A DNA stretch of 36,162 bases. Origin: Pseudomonadota bacterium (GTDB taxonomy: Bacteria > Planctomycetota > UBA8108 > UBA1146). The notes under the pieces were generated by a model. The model was not told the DNA's origin. It saw only the letters and a list, made by a program, of their open reading frames with translations, and ran no database searches. This document shows positions 8,208 through 18,100 of this stretch, piece after piece. The position numbers and the translations under genes were made by a program. The stretch lies in assembly GCA_017859655.1 (NCBI GenBank), contig JAFMMO010000011.1, positions 1 to 36,162 on the forward strand, in the 5' to 3' direction. How positions within the stretch are numbered: position 1 is the stretch's first letter; every line of letters starts with the position of its first letter.

Positions 8208-8874
8208 CGTGGAGCCGTTCATCGTGGCGGTCACCGGGGGGATAGGCTCCGGCAAGAGCACCGTCTCCCGTCTCTTCACCCGCTGGGGCGCACACCGGAT
8301 CGACGCGGACGAGCTCGCCCACCGCGCCTTCGACGATCCGGCGGTCCGCGCCGCCCTCGCCCCGGACTTCCCCGGGGTCTTCGGGAGCGGAGGCGAGGTC
8401 GACCGCGCGGCGCTGGCCGACCGGGTCTTCACCGACCCGGAGAGTCGGCGGCGCCTCGAGGCGGTCGTCCACCCCTGGGTGCGCGACCGGATCGAAAAGG
8501 AGCTTGCAGCCCTTTCCCGTAACGGGTCAGATGCGGCCAGTCCGCTACCGGGGAAGCGACCTCTGGTGCTTCTCGACGTCCCCCTTCTCGAGACGAGCCC
8601 GTTCCGAGATCGAGCGGATGCCGTGGTCTTCATCGACACTCCGGACGAGGACCGAATTCGCAGGGTCACCGAGACCCGGGGCTGGTCACGCGAAGAGCTG
8701 GCCCGCCGCGAAGCCTCCCAGAGACCCCTCGCCGAGAAGCGCCGAGCCGCTCACCACGTCCTCCCCAACCCCGATCCAGAGAGTGGCGCACGCGCGCGCG
8801 GGAAGGACGAGGATCCCCGGCTCGTCGAGGCCTGTCGGGCCTTGCTCGGTGAGTGGATCTCTCGACTGACCTGA
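8194..8874 (+). CDS. coaE: Dephospho-CoA kinase
   Basis: A 226-residue P-loop kinase for the last step of coenzyme A synthesis, phosphorylating the ribose 3'-OH of dephospho-CoA. The Walker A motif GGIGSGKST is at residues 15-23, the family's DADELAH follows, and [11 protein letters not shown] and [14 protein letters not shown] match later family motifs. It starts inside the last codons of polA (14-base overlap), a common polA-coaE arrangement implying translational coupling. Normal length; a short unconserved segment lies near residues 105-122. Confidence 0.95.
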   Translation: MPPSSVEPFIVAVTGGIGSGKSTVSRLFTRWGAHRIDADELAHRAFDDPAVRAALAPDFPGVFGSGGEVDRAALADRVFTDPESRRRLEAVVHPWVRDRIEKELAALSRNGSDAASPLPGKRPLVLLDVPLLETSPFRDRADAVVFIDTPDEDRIRRVTETRGWSREELARREASQRPLAEKRRAAHHVLPNPDPESGARARGKDEDPRLVEACRALLGEWISRLT

Positions 8875-8971
8875 GATCTCCAGGTGCCCGGGCCGAACGG
8901 TCTCCGGGCGGGTACGACCGGCAACGAGCGCTCCGCGGGGATCGGAGCCGACACGAAGGAGTCCTGACCGG

Positions 8972-10492
8972 ATGGCGACCCAATCGAAGGGGGACGGCTC
9001 GGGCGGCGCGAAGAAGACCACCAGCCGCAAGACCACCTCCAAGAAGAAGACGAGCAAGCGCACCACGAAGGCCACCGAGGGCTCGAAGAGCGCCGGGCCG
9101 GGCCGCAAGCGCAGCTCGAAGTCGACTCCTTCCGAGGATGAGCCCGCGCCGCTGGACAAGCTGCTGGCGGAGGAGACGGAGCCGGTCGAGCCGGTCGGTG
9201 CGCCCCAGGTGGATGAGGATGCCGAGCCGAAGGCCGACCTCCACATCACCCAGATGCAGAAGATGACGATGAACGAGCTCCTCGCGATGGCCCGTGAGGA
9301 GGGCCTGGAGGAGATCACCGGGCTGAAGAAGCAGGACCTGATCTTCAAGGTCCTGAAGGAGCGGGCCAAGGCCGAGGGGGTGATGTACGGCGAGGGCGTC
9401 CTCGAGGTGCTCCCCGACGGCTTCGGATTCCTCCGCTCCCCCCGCTACTCGTACTTCCCCTGCCCGGACGACATCTACGTCTCCCCCTCCCAGATCCGAC
9501 GGTTCGGCCTGACGACCGGCTGCATCGTCCAGGGACAGGTGAGGCCCCCCAAGGAGAACGAGAGGTACTTCGCCCTCCTTCATGTCGACGCGGTCAACTA
9601 CGAGGAGCCGGAGAAGGTCCATGAGAAGGTCGTCTTCGACGACCTGACCCCGCTCTATCCGGATCGGCGCCTCGCCATGGAGACCGACGCGGACTCCCTC
9701 GAGATGCGGATCATCGACCTCGTCAGCCCGATCGGGAAGGGTCAGCGCGGCCTGATCGTCGCGCCCCCCCGGACGGGAAAGACGATCCTGCTCCAGCTCA
9801 TCGCGAACTCGATCGCCATGAACAACCCGGACTGCGACCTCATGGTGCTGCTCATCGACGAGCGCCCGGAGGAGGTCACGGACATGGAGCGGCACGTGCG
9901 GGGCGAGGTCATCTCCTCGACCTTCGACGAGCCGGCCAGCCGCCACGTCCAGGTCGCGGAGATGGTGATCGAGAAGGCCCGCCGCCTCGTCGAGTACGGG
10001 CGGGATGTCGTGATCCTGCTCGACTCGATCACGCGCCTCGGGCGGGCCTACAACAACGAGGCCCCCCACTCCGGCCGGATCCTCTCGGGCGGAGTCGACG
10101 CCAGCGCGCTGCAGCGGCCGAAGCGCTTCTTCGGCGCCGCGCGGAACATCGAGGAGGGGGGCAGCCTCACGATCATCGCCACGGCGCTCATCGACACCGG
10201 GAGCCGGATGGACGAGGTGATCTTCGAGGAGTTCAAGGGCACCGGAAACTGCGAGCTGCATCTCGACCGCCGGCTGGCGGACAAGCGGGTCTGGCCCGCG
10301 ATCGACATCAACCGCTCCGGCACCCGCAAGGAGGAGCTGCTGATGCAGCCCGAGGAGCAGAAGCGCCTCTGGATGCTCCGCAAGGTCCTGAACGACATGA
10401 ACCCGGTCGAGGCGATGGAGCTGCTCAAGGCGAAGATCAAGCAGACCGGCTCGAACGCCGAGTTCCTGCTCGCCATGAACACGGAGAGCTGA
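8972..10492 (+). CDS. rho: Transcription termination factor Rho
   Basis: A 506-residue RNA-dependent ATPase/helicase that releases RNA from stalled polymerase. An N-terminal extension of about 85 residues is rich in Lys, Thr and Ser, then turns acidic. It is followed by the Rho N domain (from about 90), the RNA-binding cold-shock-like domain ([16 protein letters not shown], about 138-215) and the ATPase. Walker A is APPRTGKT (about 263), where E. coli has APPKAGKT; Walker B is [25 protein letters not shown] and [19 protein letters not shown] follow. It lies 97 bases after coaE and is probably read from the polA transcript or a weak promoter in that gap. Confidence 0.97.
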   Translation: MATQSKGDGSGGAKKTTSRKTTSKKKTSKRTTKATEGSKSAGPGRKRSSKSTPSEDEPAPLDKLLAEETEPVEPVGAPQVDEDAEPKADLHITQMQKMTMNELLAMAREEGLEEITGLKKQDLIFKVLKERAKAEGVMYGEGVLEVLPDGFGFLRSPRYSYFPCPDDIYVSPSQIRRFGLTTGCIVQGQVRPPKENERYFALLHVDAVNYEEPEKVHEKVVFDDLTPLYPDRRLAMETDADSLEMRIIDLVSPIGKGQRGLIVAPPRTGKTILLQLIANSIAMNNPDCDLMVLLIDERPEEVTDMERHVRGEVISSTFDEPASRHVQVAEMVIEKARRLVEYGRDVVILLDSITRLGRAYNNEAPHSGRILSGGVDASALQRPKRFFGAARNIEEGGSLTIIATALIDTGSRMDEVIFEEFKGTGNCELHLDRRLADKRVWPAIDINRSGTRKEELLMQPEEQKRLWMLRKVLNDMNPVEAMELLKAKIKQTGSNAEFLLAMNTES

Positions 10493-10524
10493 GCGCGCCC
10501 CTCGCACCGACGAGCCTCGGAAAC

Positions 10525-10567
10525 GAGAAGAGCCCCCCGCGATCGGTGATCGCGGGGGGCTCTTCTC
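10525..10567. terminator. Bidirectional hairpin terminator between rho and the pseudopilin operon
   Basis: Perfect 20-base arms (10525-10544, 10548-10567) enclose a GGT loop in the gap between convergent genes. The stem has a long G/C core with A/T-bearing ends (GAGAAGAG / CTCTTCTC), so it can act for both strands. There is no strong U-run. Confidence 0.9.
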
Positions 10568-10618
10568 ATCCCCCGGGGGGAGCGGACCGGCCGCGGGAGT
10601 CGGGGCTCGGCGGTGGCC

Positions 10619-11869
10619 TCACCCCTTGTAGGGCTGGATCACCACGCTGAGGGTCCGCGGCTCGAGCCCCTCGTCGTTGAGGACCCGGATCGAGACCCGG
10701 ATCGAGGGGGGGACGAACGCGGCCCGGTAGCGCAGGTTCGACTGATCGGTGTTCCAGATCGTCGAGTCCACCGTCTCCTGGAAGTAGAGCTGGCCGTTCA
10801 CGTTCCGCCGGACCGTGTACTCGCCCGGGGTGAAGTCGGTGGCGCCGGTGGTCCAGATGTAGATCGGGTCACCGAGCGTCAGCTGGGAGAAGCGATTCCG
10901 ATCGGTGCCGCCCGGTGCGTTGAAGTAGAACGGCTCGTCACGCCCCTGACTGACCTCGCGCCGCCCGCGCACGGCCACGCCGGTCAGCTGACGACTGAAG
11001 CCCCCGTACAGGAACTCCTTGATGGTGTAGCCGCCCGAATCGCGGGGGCGGCCCTCGGACTCGACGAGCTCGGGCTCGTTCTCCGGGGTGCAGTAGAACC
11101 CCGGCTTCGAGTCGAAGACGTTGTCGTAGTAGTACTCCACCCTGAAGTCGGTGACGTTCGAGCAGAGCTCGGTCACCCGCTCCTCCACGGTGTCGGGGGA
11201 GCGATCGTAGTTGTCGGCGTTCACATCGAGGTAGCGGACGATCTTCAGGAGGACGAGGCCGGTGTTGTCCTCGACCTCCTCACCGACCGGCTCGATCCGC
11301 CGGCCCTTCTCGATCGTGGTCGGGTCGACCAGGAGATACTCGACGTTCGCGAGCTTGAGCGAGTCCCCGATCTCGACCGGACCGCGGAAGTAGAGCTTGT
11401 AGGCGTCGTGCTCCGACTCGAACGGGCCGCTCCGGAAGGTGTACGAGCGCTGCATGATCTTGGCGCCCTCGTCGTACTCACCGACGAGCCCTCCGTCGAG
11501 GTTCGGGCCCTTGATCGAGGTCTCCTCGCCCTGGTCCCAGTGTCCGTTCTTCCCGCCGATGTTCCCCGACTGCTCGGTGTCCACGTAGAACTCGAGGCTC
11601 GTGGTCGGCTCCCAGCCCCGCACGGTCGTCTCGATGTCGTCGAGGGCGTAGCGGAACTTCTGGTAGACGTCGACCTTGCTGGTCGTCGAGCGGTAGATGC
11701 CCTGGGCCTGGGTGCCGACGGTGGCGATCGCGACCGAGATGATCGTCGCGAGGGTCAGGGAGACGAGCAGCTCGAGGATCGTGAACCCCGACTCCCGCGT
11801 CCTCGACCCACGCCCGCCCGACTCAGCGATGGACGAGGATCGTGCGGCTGTAGATCGGCTCCTGCACAT
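10619..11869 (-). CDS. Type II/IV pseudopilin, GspJ/PilW-like
   Basis: A prepilin-type protein of about 416 residues and the last gene of a five-gene pseudopilin operon. The leader ends in ...RTRESG, followed by the membrane helix [19 protein letters not shown], with the conserved Glu at position +5 after the cleavage Gly. The C-terminal body is beta-rich, without a known enzyme motif; it is probably a minor pseudopilin. The start is uncertain. The frame is open upstream to 12061, but the part beyond 11869 is an Arg/Ser-rich shadow of the preceding gene. The nearest in-frame ATG, 11869, gives a 28-residue leader and a 47-base overlap; an ATC codon overlapping the upstream stop is a less likely alternative. 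Calcium or partner sites are not evident. Confidence 0.75.
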   Translation of the reverse strand: MCRSRSTAARSSSIAESGGRGSRTRESGFTILELLVSLTLATIISVAIATVGTQAQGIYRSTTSKVDVYQKFRYALDDIETTVRGWEPTTSLEFYVDTEQSGNIGGKNGHWDQGEETSIKGPNLDGGLVGEYDEGAKIMQRSYTFRSGPFESEHDAYKLYFRGPVEIGDSLKLANVEYLLVDPTTIEKGRRIEPVGEEVEDNTGLVLLKIVRYLDVNADNYDRSPDTVEERVTELCSNVTDFRVEYYYDNVFDSKPGFYCTPENEPELVESEGRPRDSGGYTIKEFLYGGFSRQLTGVAVRGRREVSQGRDEPFYFNAPGGTDRNRFSQLTLGDPIYIWTTGATDFTPGEYTVRRNVNGQLYFQETVDSTIWNTDQSNLRYRAAFVPPSIRVSIRVLNDEGLEPRTLSVVIQPYKG

Positions 11870-12698
11870 TCTCGAGCTCCTTAATGTAGGCGAAACTGCG
11901 GTAGACGAGGATCTCGAACTCGTAGAGCTCCCCCGAGGGATCGACCCGCTCTTCGTTCGGGTAGGAGCGCCCGAGGCTCGCGTCGCGGTACGCCGGGCGG
12001 ACGGTGAAGGCGTAGGAGTACTGGGAGATCGGGTCCGGCTCCGCCTGCAGCTCCTCGTCATCGTCCTCGCTCTCCTCGAGGAACCGGTCGGACAGGGTCC
12101 AGACCCGCTTCACGAGGTAGGTCGGATCGGGGTCGTCGTTCCCGGGCGTGGGAGGCGGATCGTAGTCGTCCTTGTCGTCGTCCGCCGAGGAGACCCGCCC
12201 TCCCCCGTTCGGGGATGCTCCCTCGTCGCTCATCGGCGGCATCGGGTCCCCGCCGAGGGTCGGGGTCCAGGTCTTCCCATCGCTCTCGGGGTAGACGAAG
12301 AGCTTGCCCCGAGCGTAGGCGTCGTTTCGGGAGACCTCGGAGCGCACGTCGTCGTCGGGGTCGGGGAGCAGGATGAAGTAGTCCATCTGCGCCGAGACGT
12401 TCTTCATGTTCCCGAGGATCGGCGCTGCGTCCTCGACGCCGTCGTGCTGGAAGATGAAGTAGGAGGTCGTCCCGTTGTTCAGATGCCCCTTGCGGTTCTG
12501 CATCCCGTCGCGGATCGCCTGCTCCACTGACTGGGCGATGAGCACGCCGTTCGTCTCCTCGATCGTCATCTTCCCGAGCTTCATCGCGACCGGGAAGAGC
12601 GCGAGGAGCCCGAGCAGGCCGATGACGAGGATCGCCGTCGCGAGCATGATCTCGAGGATCGTGAAGCCGCGCTCGAGGGTCCGGACCGTCCGTGCCAT
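11823..12698 (-). CDS. Type II/IV pseudopilin, GspI/PilV-like
   Basis: A 291-residue prepilin-type protein with the short leader MARTVRTLERG, then FTILEIMLATAILVIGLLGLLALFP, where the Glu+5 and the LATAILVIGLLG pattern are typical of GspI/PilV minor pseudopilins. The middle holds an acidic, Pro/Gly-rich segment (SSADDDKDDYDPPPTPGNDD) that is probably a flexible or cation-binding insert. ATG 12698 overlaps the previous gene's TGA (TGATG), indicating translational coupling; a GTG one codon upstream is an alternative start. It is the fourth of five pseudopilin genes. Confidence 0.82.
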   Translation of the reverse strand: MARTVRTLERGFTILEIMLATAILVIGLLGLLALFPVAMKLGKMTIEETNGVLIAQSVEQAIRDGMQNRKGHLNNGTTSYFIFQHDGVEDAAPILGNMKNVSAQMDYFILLPDPDDDVRSEVSRNDAYARGKLFVYPESDGKTWTPTLGGDPMPPMSDEGASPNGGGRVSSADDDKDDYDPPPTPGNDDPDPTYLVKRVWTLSDRFLEESEDDDEELQAEPDPISQYSYAFTVRPAYRDASLGRSYPNEERVDPSGELYEFEILVYRSFAYIKELENVQEPIYSRTILVHR

Positions 12699-13366
12699 CA
12701 CTCGTCCCCTCCGTCCGGCTCCTCCACCTTGGAGACCGTCCTCCCGGTGGCCCGGATGTCGACCCAGCAGATCTCCAGACTCCCCGCCATGCGGATCTCG
12801 ACGTCGGCGATCTGGCAGGGGGTCGCGCTGAACTCGTAGGTGGGGACATCGCGGTACTCCCCGAAGTCGACGGTACCGTCCCGGTCGAACCAGAGGACGA
12901 CATCGCGTCCCCCGACCGACGGGTTGTCGATGTTCCCATCCCCGTCGACCAGGCTCCCCAGCTCCTCGGGGATGTCCTCGTACTCGAGGTCCGCGAAGTG
13001 GAGGTCGTAGCTGATCTCTCCGCGGCCATCGACGTTGTAGCGTCGCATGGCGTTGAGGTACTGGAAGCCCTCGGTGCCCTCGCCGTACTTCGGCTCCCGG
13101 TAGGTCCGGAGTCCGTCACGACAGAAGATGACCGCGACGCGGCGCTTCTGCGTCACCGCGGTGTTCCGCGCCTCGTTCAGGACCGAGGAGACCATCGTCC
13201 CCGCGTTCTCGAGCCGCCGGTTGGAGAACATCGTCGCGAGGGTCGGGCCCATCAGGCTCGCCATCATCACGATGATCCCCATCACGACGATCATCTCGAT
13301 GAGGGTGAAGCCACCGAGGCGACTCCCCGGGCGACCTCCTCGCTGGGGGCGGCTCGCCGCGTCCAT
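12698..13366 (-). CDS. Type II/IV pseudopilin, GspH/FimT-like
   Basis: A 222-residue prepilin-type protein. The leader ends in RLGG, followed by FTLIEMIVVMGIIVMMASLMGP. A GspH-like region follows: a helix with SSVLNEARNTAVTQKRRVAVIF, then beta segments including VVLWFDRDGTVDFG, a pattern common in GspH/FimT proteins. It starts with an ATG overlapping the upstream TGA. Probably a minor pseudopilin of a type II secretion-like or type IV pilus-like machine whose ATPase and secretin are not in this window. Confidence 0.85.
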   Translation of the reverse strand: MDAASRPQRGGRPGSRLGGFTLIEMIVVMGIIVMMASLMGPTLATMFSNRRLENAGTMVSSVLNEARNTAVTQKRRVAVIFCRDGLRTYREPKYGEGTEGFQYLNAMRRYNVDGRGEISYDLHFADLEYEDIPEELGSLVDGDGNIDNPSVGGRDVVLWFDRDGTVDFGEYRDVPTYEFSATPCQIADVEIRMAGSLEICWVDIRATGRTVSKVEEPDGGDE

Positions 13367-14089
13367 CAGTCCTCCCTCCCCGCCCCCTCGAGGGGCAGGT
13401 CCCAGTTCGCGACCACCTGGGCCGCATGCTCCTCGGGGTCGAGGTCCTTCAGGATGTGACCGCTCGGTCCGTGGCTCCAGATGTCGAATTCGCCGAGGTT
13501 CTGCGGCCCGACGAGCTCCACCGAGATCCCCTCGAAGGTGCGGGGGTCATCGACATCCTCGTAGCCGATGTCCTCCCAGCCGAGGTGCACCTCGCTCGTG
13601 TCCTGACGGGAGTAGGACTCCCGCCCTCCTCCGAGGCGGTCGTAGTGGATCGGCCAGCCCCAGGCGTCACAGACCTCGAGGGCCTCCGGGTCGAACAGGT
13701 CGACCCCGAGCGCGGCGTGATCGACGAGCTCGCCCTGCTTGAACTCCGCGACCGGACTCGTGGTGCCGATCGCCTTCATCGTGCCGTCCGGCTGCCGCTT
13801 CATCTGATCGATCGGGCGGGTGAGCGCCCAGGAGAGGGCCGCGCCGCTCATCAGCTGCGTCCCCTCCTCGGTGTAGATCTTCTTGCCGTCGAGGCCGTCC
13901 GGCGGATACGCGCCGGACTTGCTCTTGTAGGTGTCGAGGTAGAGCTCGAGCTGGCTGATCATGCTCTTCGTGTTCTCGATCCGCGCCTTCTGCTTCAGGC
14001 CGCCCCCGCTCATGGCGAGGACCGAGAAGAGCAGCGTGATGATCGAGATCGTGATGAGCAGCTCCACCATGGTGAAGCCCCCGCGGGGC

Positions 14090-14109
<20 letters not shown>
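13366..14109 (-). CDS. Type II/IV pseudopilin, GspG-like (second copy)
   Basis: A 247-residue prepilin-type protein: leader MTTSRTEPRGG, then FTMVELLITISIITLLFSVLA. The body starts with IENTKSMISQLELYLDTYKSKSGAYPPD, the helix-turn typical of GspG major pseudopilins, and later has FDIWSHGPSG, the GspG C-terminal calcium-loop signature (D.WS.G..G). The insert between them makes it longer than the usual 140-150 residues. I chose ATG 14109 over the in-frame ATG at 14130 because AAAGAGG lies six bases upstream and because it leaves a conventional short leader. It overlaps the preceding gene by 20 bases and the next by TGATG. Confidence 0.85.
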
Positions 14110-14722
<613 letters not shown>

Positions 14723-15145
14723 GGCGATGCGTTCCTTTCCTCACCCGCCGGAGAGGCGGGAGTGGGAGCGCCGGTGGGACGGACGCTCGGCGTGATCATC
14801 CTCGAGAGCGGTGCGGAGGGCCGGACGCTCCGGGACCCCGCCGCGGAGCGCTGCTGCCCGGTTTCGGCCCCCGGCAGCAGATCCCCGGCAGAAGGTCACC
14901 AGAGAGACGAGCGCAGAGGCCTCCCGTTGCAGGAGCCGCTTCGATCCCGCACTCCGGCCCCCCGGCCGGCGTGATCGGCGCGTGCCCCCCCACCCAGAGG
15001 CGCAGCCGCCTCCGAATGCCGACACGGTCCCCGGGCGGATCACCCGCCGGGAGACTCCAAGACCGCGTATTTTGCGCCGGAAACCGGAGATTGACAAGGG
15101 TTTCGGACAGCGGGGGAGGGCCCGGGCCCCCCACCGACCGGCTCC
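14723..15145. other. 423-base intergenic region: structured leader of the pseudopilin operon
   Basis: No convincing gene. It holds a minus promoter near 15069-15097 and, after it, a leader of about 340 bases. Hairpins in the leader include 14851-14858 pairing with 14873-14880 (8-base stem) and 14744-14749 with 14755-14760 (6-base stem) about 20 bases before the first pseudopilin start. The stretch 15109-15135, just after the accC stop, is G/C-rich and could fold as a terminator, though not cleanly. Confidence 0.5.
15069..15097 (-). promoter_or_regulatory. Probable promoter of the pseudopilin operon (TTGTCA-17-CAAAAT)
   Basis: On the minus strand, TTGTCA (15092-15097) and CAAAAT (15069-15074) are spaced 17 bases apart in the only AT-rich patch between accC and the pseudopilin genes. 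Confidence 0.5.
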
Positions 15146-16498
15146 TCAACCGTCGAGGAAGTACTCCTCGAGGAAGCCGGTGTCGATGTTCCCCTGGATG
15201 AAGTGATGGTGCCGGAAGATCTCCCGCTGGAACGGGATCGTCGTGTGCACACCCTCGATGACGAACTCGTCGAGGGCCCGGCGCATGGTGACGATCGCCT
15301 CCTCCCGGGTGTCGCGGTGGACGATCAGCTTGCCGATCATCGAGTCGTAGCTCGACGGGATCGTGTAGCCCGCGCAGACGTGGGAGTCGACCCGGACGCC
15401 GTAGCCGCCCGGGGGGATGTAGCGGGTGATCAGCCCCGGAGAGGGCTTGAAGCCGTCCGCGGCGTTCTCCGCGTTGATCCGGCACTCGATGCTCGACCCG
15501 CGGATTCGCACATCCTCCTGCCGGAAGCGCATCGGAGCGCCGGCCGCGACGAGGATCTGCTCCTTGAGCAGGTCGATCCCGGTGACCATCTCGGTGACCG
15601 GATGCTCCACCTGGATCCGCGTGTTCATCTCGATGAAGTAGAAGTTGTCGTCCTGATCGAGCAGAAACTCCACCGTCCCGGCCCCGCGGTAGTCCGCGCC
15701 CCGGGAGAGGGTGACGGCGCTCTCCCCGAGTCGACGCCGGAGGTCCTCGTCGACCGCGGGCGAGGGGGCCTCCTCGACCAGCTTCTGATGCCGCCGCTGC
15801 AGGGAGCAGTCGCGCTCCCCGAGGTGCACCACCTCGCCGTAGCTGTCGGCGAGGACCTGCACCTCCACGTGGCGCGGCTTGTCGATGTACTTCTCGATGT
15901 AGACATCGGGGTTCTTGAACGCGGCCTGCGCCTCGGCCCGGGCCTGGTGGAACCCGGTGACGAGGCTGGCGTCGTTCCGCGCCACCCGCATCCCGCGTCC
16001 GCCCCCTCCGGCCACCGCCTTGATGAGCACCGGGTAGCCGATGTCCCGGGAGATGCGGAGGGCCTCGTCCTCGTCCGGCACGATGTCCTTCGAGCCGGGG
16101 ACGCAGGGGACCCCGACCGCCATCGCCAGCTCCCGGGCCGCCGCCTTGTCCCCGAGCTGGCGGATGTTCTCCACCGTCGGCCCGATGAACTGGATGTGGC
16201 AGGACTGGCAGATCTCCGCGAACTGGGCGTTCTCGGAGAGGAAGCCGTAGCCGGGGTGGACCGCCTCCACGTCGGTGATCTCCGCGGCGGCGATGATCTT
16301 GGGGATGTCGAGGTAGCTCTGCAGGCTCGGCGCAGGGCCGATGCAGACCGTCTCATCCGCGAGCGCGAGGTACGGTGCCTCGCGGTCCGCCTCGGAGTAG
16401 ACCGCGACCGTCTCGATGCCCAGCTCGCGGCAGGCACGGATGATCCGCAGGGCGATCTCGCCCCGGTTGGCGATGAGGACACGGGAGAACGGCTTCAT
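15146..16498 (-). CDS. accC: Acetyl-CoA carboxylase, biotin carboxylase subunit
   Basis: A 450-residue ATP-grasp enzyme that carboxylates biotin on AccB, the first half-reaction of fatty acid synthesis. The N-terminal biotin carboxylase domain begins [20 protein letters not shown]; the glycine-rich ATP loop [29 protein letters not shown], the catalytic [17 protein letters not shown] and the C-terminal domain ([13 protein letters not shown]) all match. The length is that of the free-standing subunit, not of pyruvate or propionyl-CoA carboxylase. It starts 9 bases after accB, so the two form an operon. The carboxyltransferase genes accA/accD are not in the window. Confidence 0.97.
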   Translation of the reverse strand: MKPFSRVLIANRGEIALRIIRACRELGIETVAVYSEADREAPYLALADETVCIGPAPSLQSYLDIPKIIAAAEITDVEAVHPGYGFLSENAQFAEICQSCHIQFIGPTVENIRQLGDKAAARELAMAVGVPCVPGSKDIVPDEDEALRISRDIGYPVLIKAVAGGGGRGMRVARNDASLVTGFHQARAEAQAAFKNPDVYIEKYIDKPRHVEVQVLADSYGEVVHLGERDCSLQRRHQKLVEEAPSPAVDEDLRRRLGESAVTLSRGADYRGAGTVEFLLDQDDNFYFIEMNTRIQVEHPVTEMVTGIDLLKEQILVAAGAPMRFRQEDVRIRGSSIECRINAENAADGFKPSPGLITRYIPPGGYGVRVDSHVCAGYTIPSSYDSMIGKLIVHRDTREEAIVTMRRALDEFVIEGVHTTIPFQREIFRHHHFIQGNIDTGFLEEYFLDG

Positions 16499-16507
16499 TC
16501 CGCCCCC

Positions 16508-16981
16508 TCAGTTGATCCGGAAGAGGGGGGTGCCGAACTCGACCGACGCGCCGTTGTCGACCAGGATCCCCTCGATGGTGCCGGATCGCTCCGCCTTGAC
16601 CTCGTTCATCACCTTCATCGCCTCGATGATGCAGAGCAGTTGGCCCTCCTCCACCTTGTCCCCCACCTCGATGAAGGGGGGCGCCTCGGGGCTCGGGGCC
16701 GCGTAGTAGGTGCCGACCATCGGCGCGCGGATCAGGCTCCCCTCGGGGATCGCCTCCGGCCCGGCTCCCGCCTCGCCCGCGGGCGCGGCTCCGCCGAGCG
16801 GCGCCACGCCGACCGCCGGGGCCAGCCCCATGGCGGGGAGCGCCGCGACCTCCCGGATGGTGTCCCCCTTCTTGCGAAGGCGGACCTTCGACCCTTCCGC
16901 CTCCACCTCGAGCTCGACGAGCTGGTTGCGGTCCATCAGCTGGATCAGTTCCTTGAGGCGCGCGAGGTCCACGGGATTCAT
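16508..16981 (-). CDS. accB: Acetyl-CoA carboxylase, biotin carboxyl carrier protein
   Basis: A 157-residue carrier that shuttles biotin-bound carboxylate between AccC and the carboxyltransferase. The N-terminal segment (LKELIQLMDRNQLVELEVE) matches AccB. A flexible Ala/Pro/Gly linker occupies about residues 45-80. The biotinyl domain follows, with APMVGTYYAAPSPEAPPF and the biotinylation motif EAMKVMNE, Lys123 being the predicted biotin site. It is the first gene of accB-accC and is read from the strong promoter at 17057-17085 with a leader of about 70 bases. Confidence 0.97.
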   Translation of the reverse strand: MNPVDLARLKELIQLMDRNQLVELEVEAEGSKVRLRKKGDTIREVAALPAMGLAPAVGVAPLGGAAPAGEAGAGPEAIPEGSLIRAPMVGTYYAAPSPEAPPFIEVGDKVEEGQLLCIIEAMKVMNEVKAERSGTIEGILVDNGASVEFGTPLFRIN

Positions 16982-17056
16982 CCGATCCGAAGAGGAATGG
17001 TGTCCGACGGGGGGTCATGTCCGGCAACGGGTTCCGGAGGCAGCCTTGAGCCGGGT

Positions 17057-17085
17057 AGATTAGGAGCGCCCCCCGGCACGGTCAA
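17057..17085 (-). promoter_or_regulatory. accB-accC promoter (TTGACC-17-TAATCT)
   Basis: On the minus strand, TTGACC (17080-17085), a 17-base spacer and TAATCT (17057-17062) form a good sigma-70 type promoter about 75 bases before the accB start. Confidence 0.7.
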
Positions 17086-17164
17086 GTGAGGCCGCCCGGC
17101 GGAGGGGGGGTGGACCGGGTCGAGGGAGCCGCGGTCGGAGGGTGGCGGCGGCCGAGGAGGAGCC

Positions 17165-18100
17165 ATGGGGACGCGGGGAATCGCCCGATTCGGGCTCTGC
17201 GGGTGGGACTACGAGGACTGGCGCGGTCCTCTCTACCCGGAGTCCCTCCCCCCCGACTTCCGAGCCCTCCCGCTCCTCGCGCGCTTCACCCAGTTCATGG
17301 AGGTGAATGTCAGCCACTACCGCATTCTCCCCCCGGGACCCGCGGAGCGCTGGGTCGCCGAGACCCCCCCGGACTTCACCTTCCTCTTCAAGGCGTGGAA
17401 GGGGTGGACCCACGAGGGGGCGCCCGTGCGCGCGGAGGAGCTCTCCGCGTTCCGCGCCCTGCTCGAGCCCGCCGCGCGGGAGGGACGCCTGGAGGGGATC
17501 CTCGTCCAGCTCCCCCCCCATCTCCGACAGCCGGGCGAGGCGCTCCGCCTGCTGCGAGACCTGTCCGGGTCCCTCGCCCCTCACTCCCTGCTCGCGGAGG
17601 TTCGGGACCGCGCTCTCTGTCACCCGGACTTCTATTCCGCGCTGGAGGAGGCCGGGATCGGGTTCGTGAACGTGGACCTCCCCGATGTCCGCCGCCTCCC
17701 CACCCTCACGGCGGTGAACACCACCCCGACCGGCTGCCTGCGTCTCCACGGTCGCAATCGAGCGGGCTGGGCGCGCCGGAGCGCCCGGGATGTCCGCTAC
17801 GATCACGACTACGACGCGCGGGAGATCGACACCCTGGCGGAGACGATCGAGGACCTCCTCACCCGCTGCCCACGGGTCCTCGTGGGGGCGAACAATCACT
17901 ACCGGGCGCAGGCCGCCGCCGTGGTCGCCCGACTGCGCACCCGGATCGAGGGACGCCCCTGCGCGGTCCCGGAGCGACTGCGTCGCGGGAGTCCGGCGGT
18001 CGCCGCGGTGACGACCGCCCTCCCCGGCACCGCCCCGCCCGACGCCACGGGGGAGCTCTTCCCCCCGAGTGTCCCGGCCGTGGAAGGGAGCCACCGATGA
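17165..18100 (+). CDS. DUF72 (YecE-like) family protein
   Basis: A 311-residue protein of the DUF72 TIM-barrel-like family, whose reaction is not established. Family features seen are the N-terminal FGLCGWDYEDWRGPLYP, the region FTQFMEVNVSHYRILP, FTFLFKAWKGWTHEG, ILVQLPPH, LLAEVRDRAL and, late in the protein, LRLHGRN followed by VLVGANNHYRAQA. It ends with a Pro/Ala-rich tail. The start ATG 17165 lies shortly after GGAGGAG (17155-17161), at close spacing. Its stop overlaps the start of the pseudouridine synthase gene (ATGA), so the two are probably co-translated; whether they share a pathway is unknown. Confidence 0.88.
   Translation: MGTRGIARFGLCGWDYEDWRGPLYPESLPPDFRALPLLARFTQFMEVNVSHYRILPPGPAERWVAETPPDFTFLFKAWKGWTHEGAPVRAEELSAFRALLEPAAREGRLEGILVQLPPHLRQPGEALRLLRDLSGSLAPHSLLAEVRDRALCHPDFYSALEEAGIGFVNVDLPDVRRLPTLTAVNTTPTGCLRLHGRNRAGWARRSARDVRYDHDYDAREIDTLAETIEDLLTRCPRVLVGANNHYRAQAAAVVARLRTRIEGRPCAVPERLRRGSPAVAAVTTALPGTAPPDATGELFPPSVPAVEGSHR

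Noticed and set aside
5073-8669. 1,198-codon minus-strand open frame opposite polA-coaE
   Set aside because: It is a shadow: G/C-rich third positions on the plus strand remove stops from the opposite frame. The product is Leu/Asp/Arg/Gly-rich with no domain, and polA/coaE are certain.
17060-18094. 344-codon minus-strand open frame opposite the DUF72 gene
   Set aside because: Shadow of the DUF72 gene; no motif, and it runs into the accB promoter.
17086-18096. Long N-terminal extension of the pseudouridine synthase
   Set aside because: The extension is the +1 shadow of the DUF72 gene; the S4 domain and an ATGA overlap place the start at 18097.
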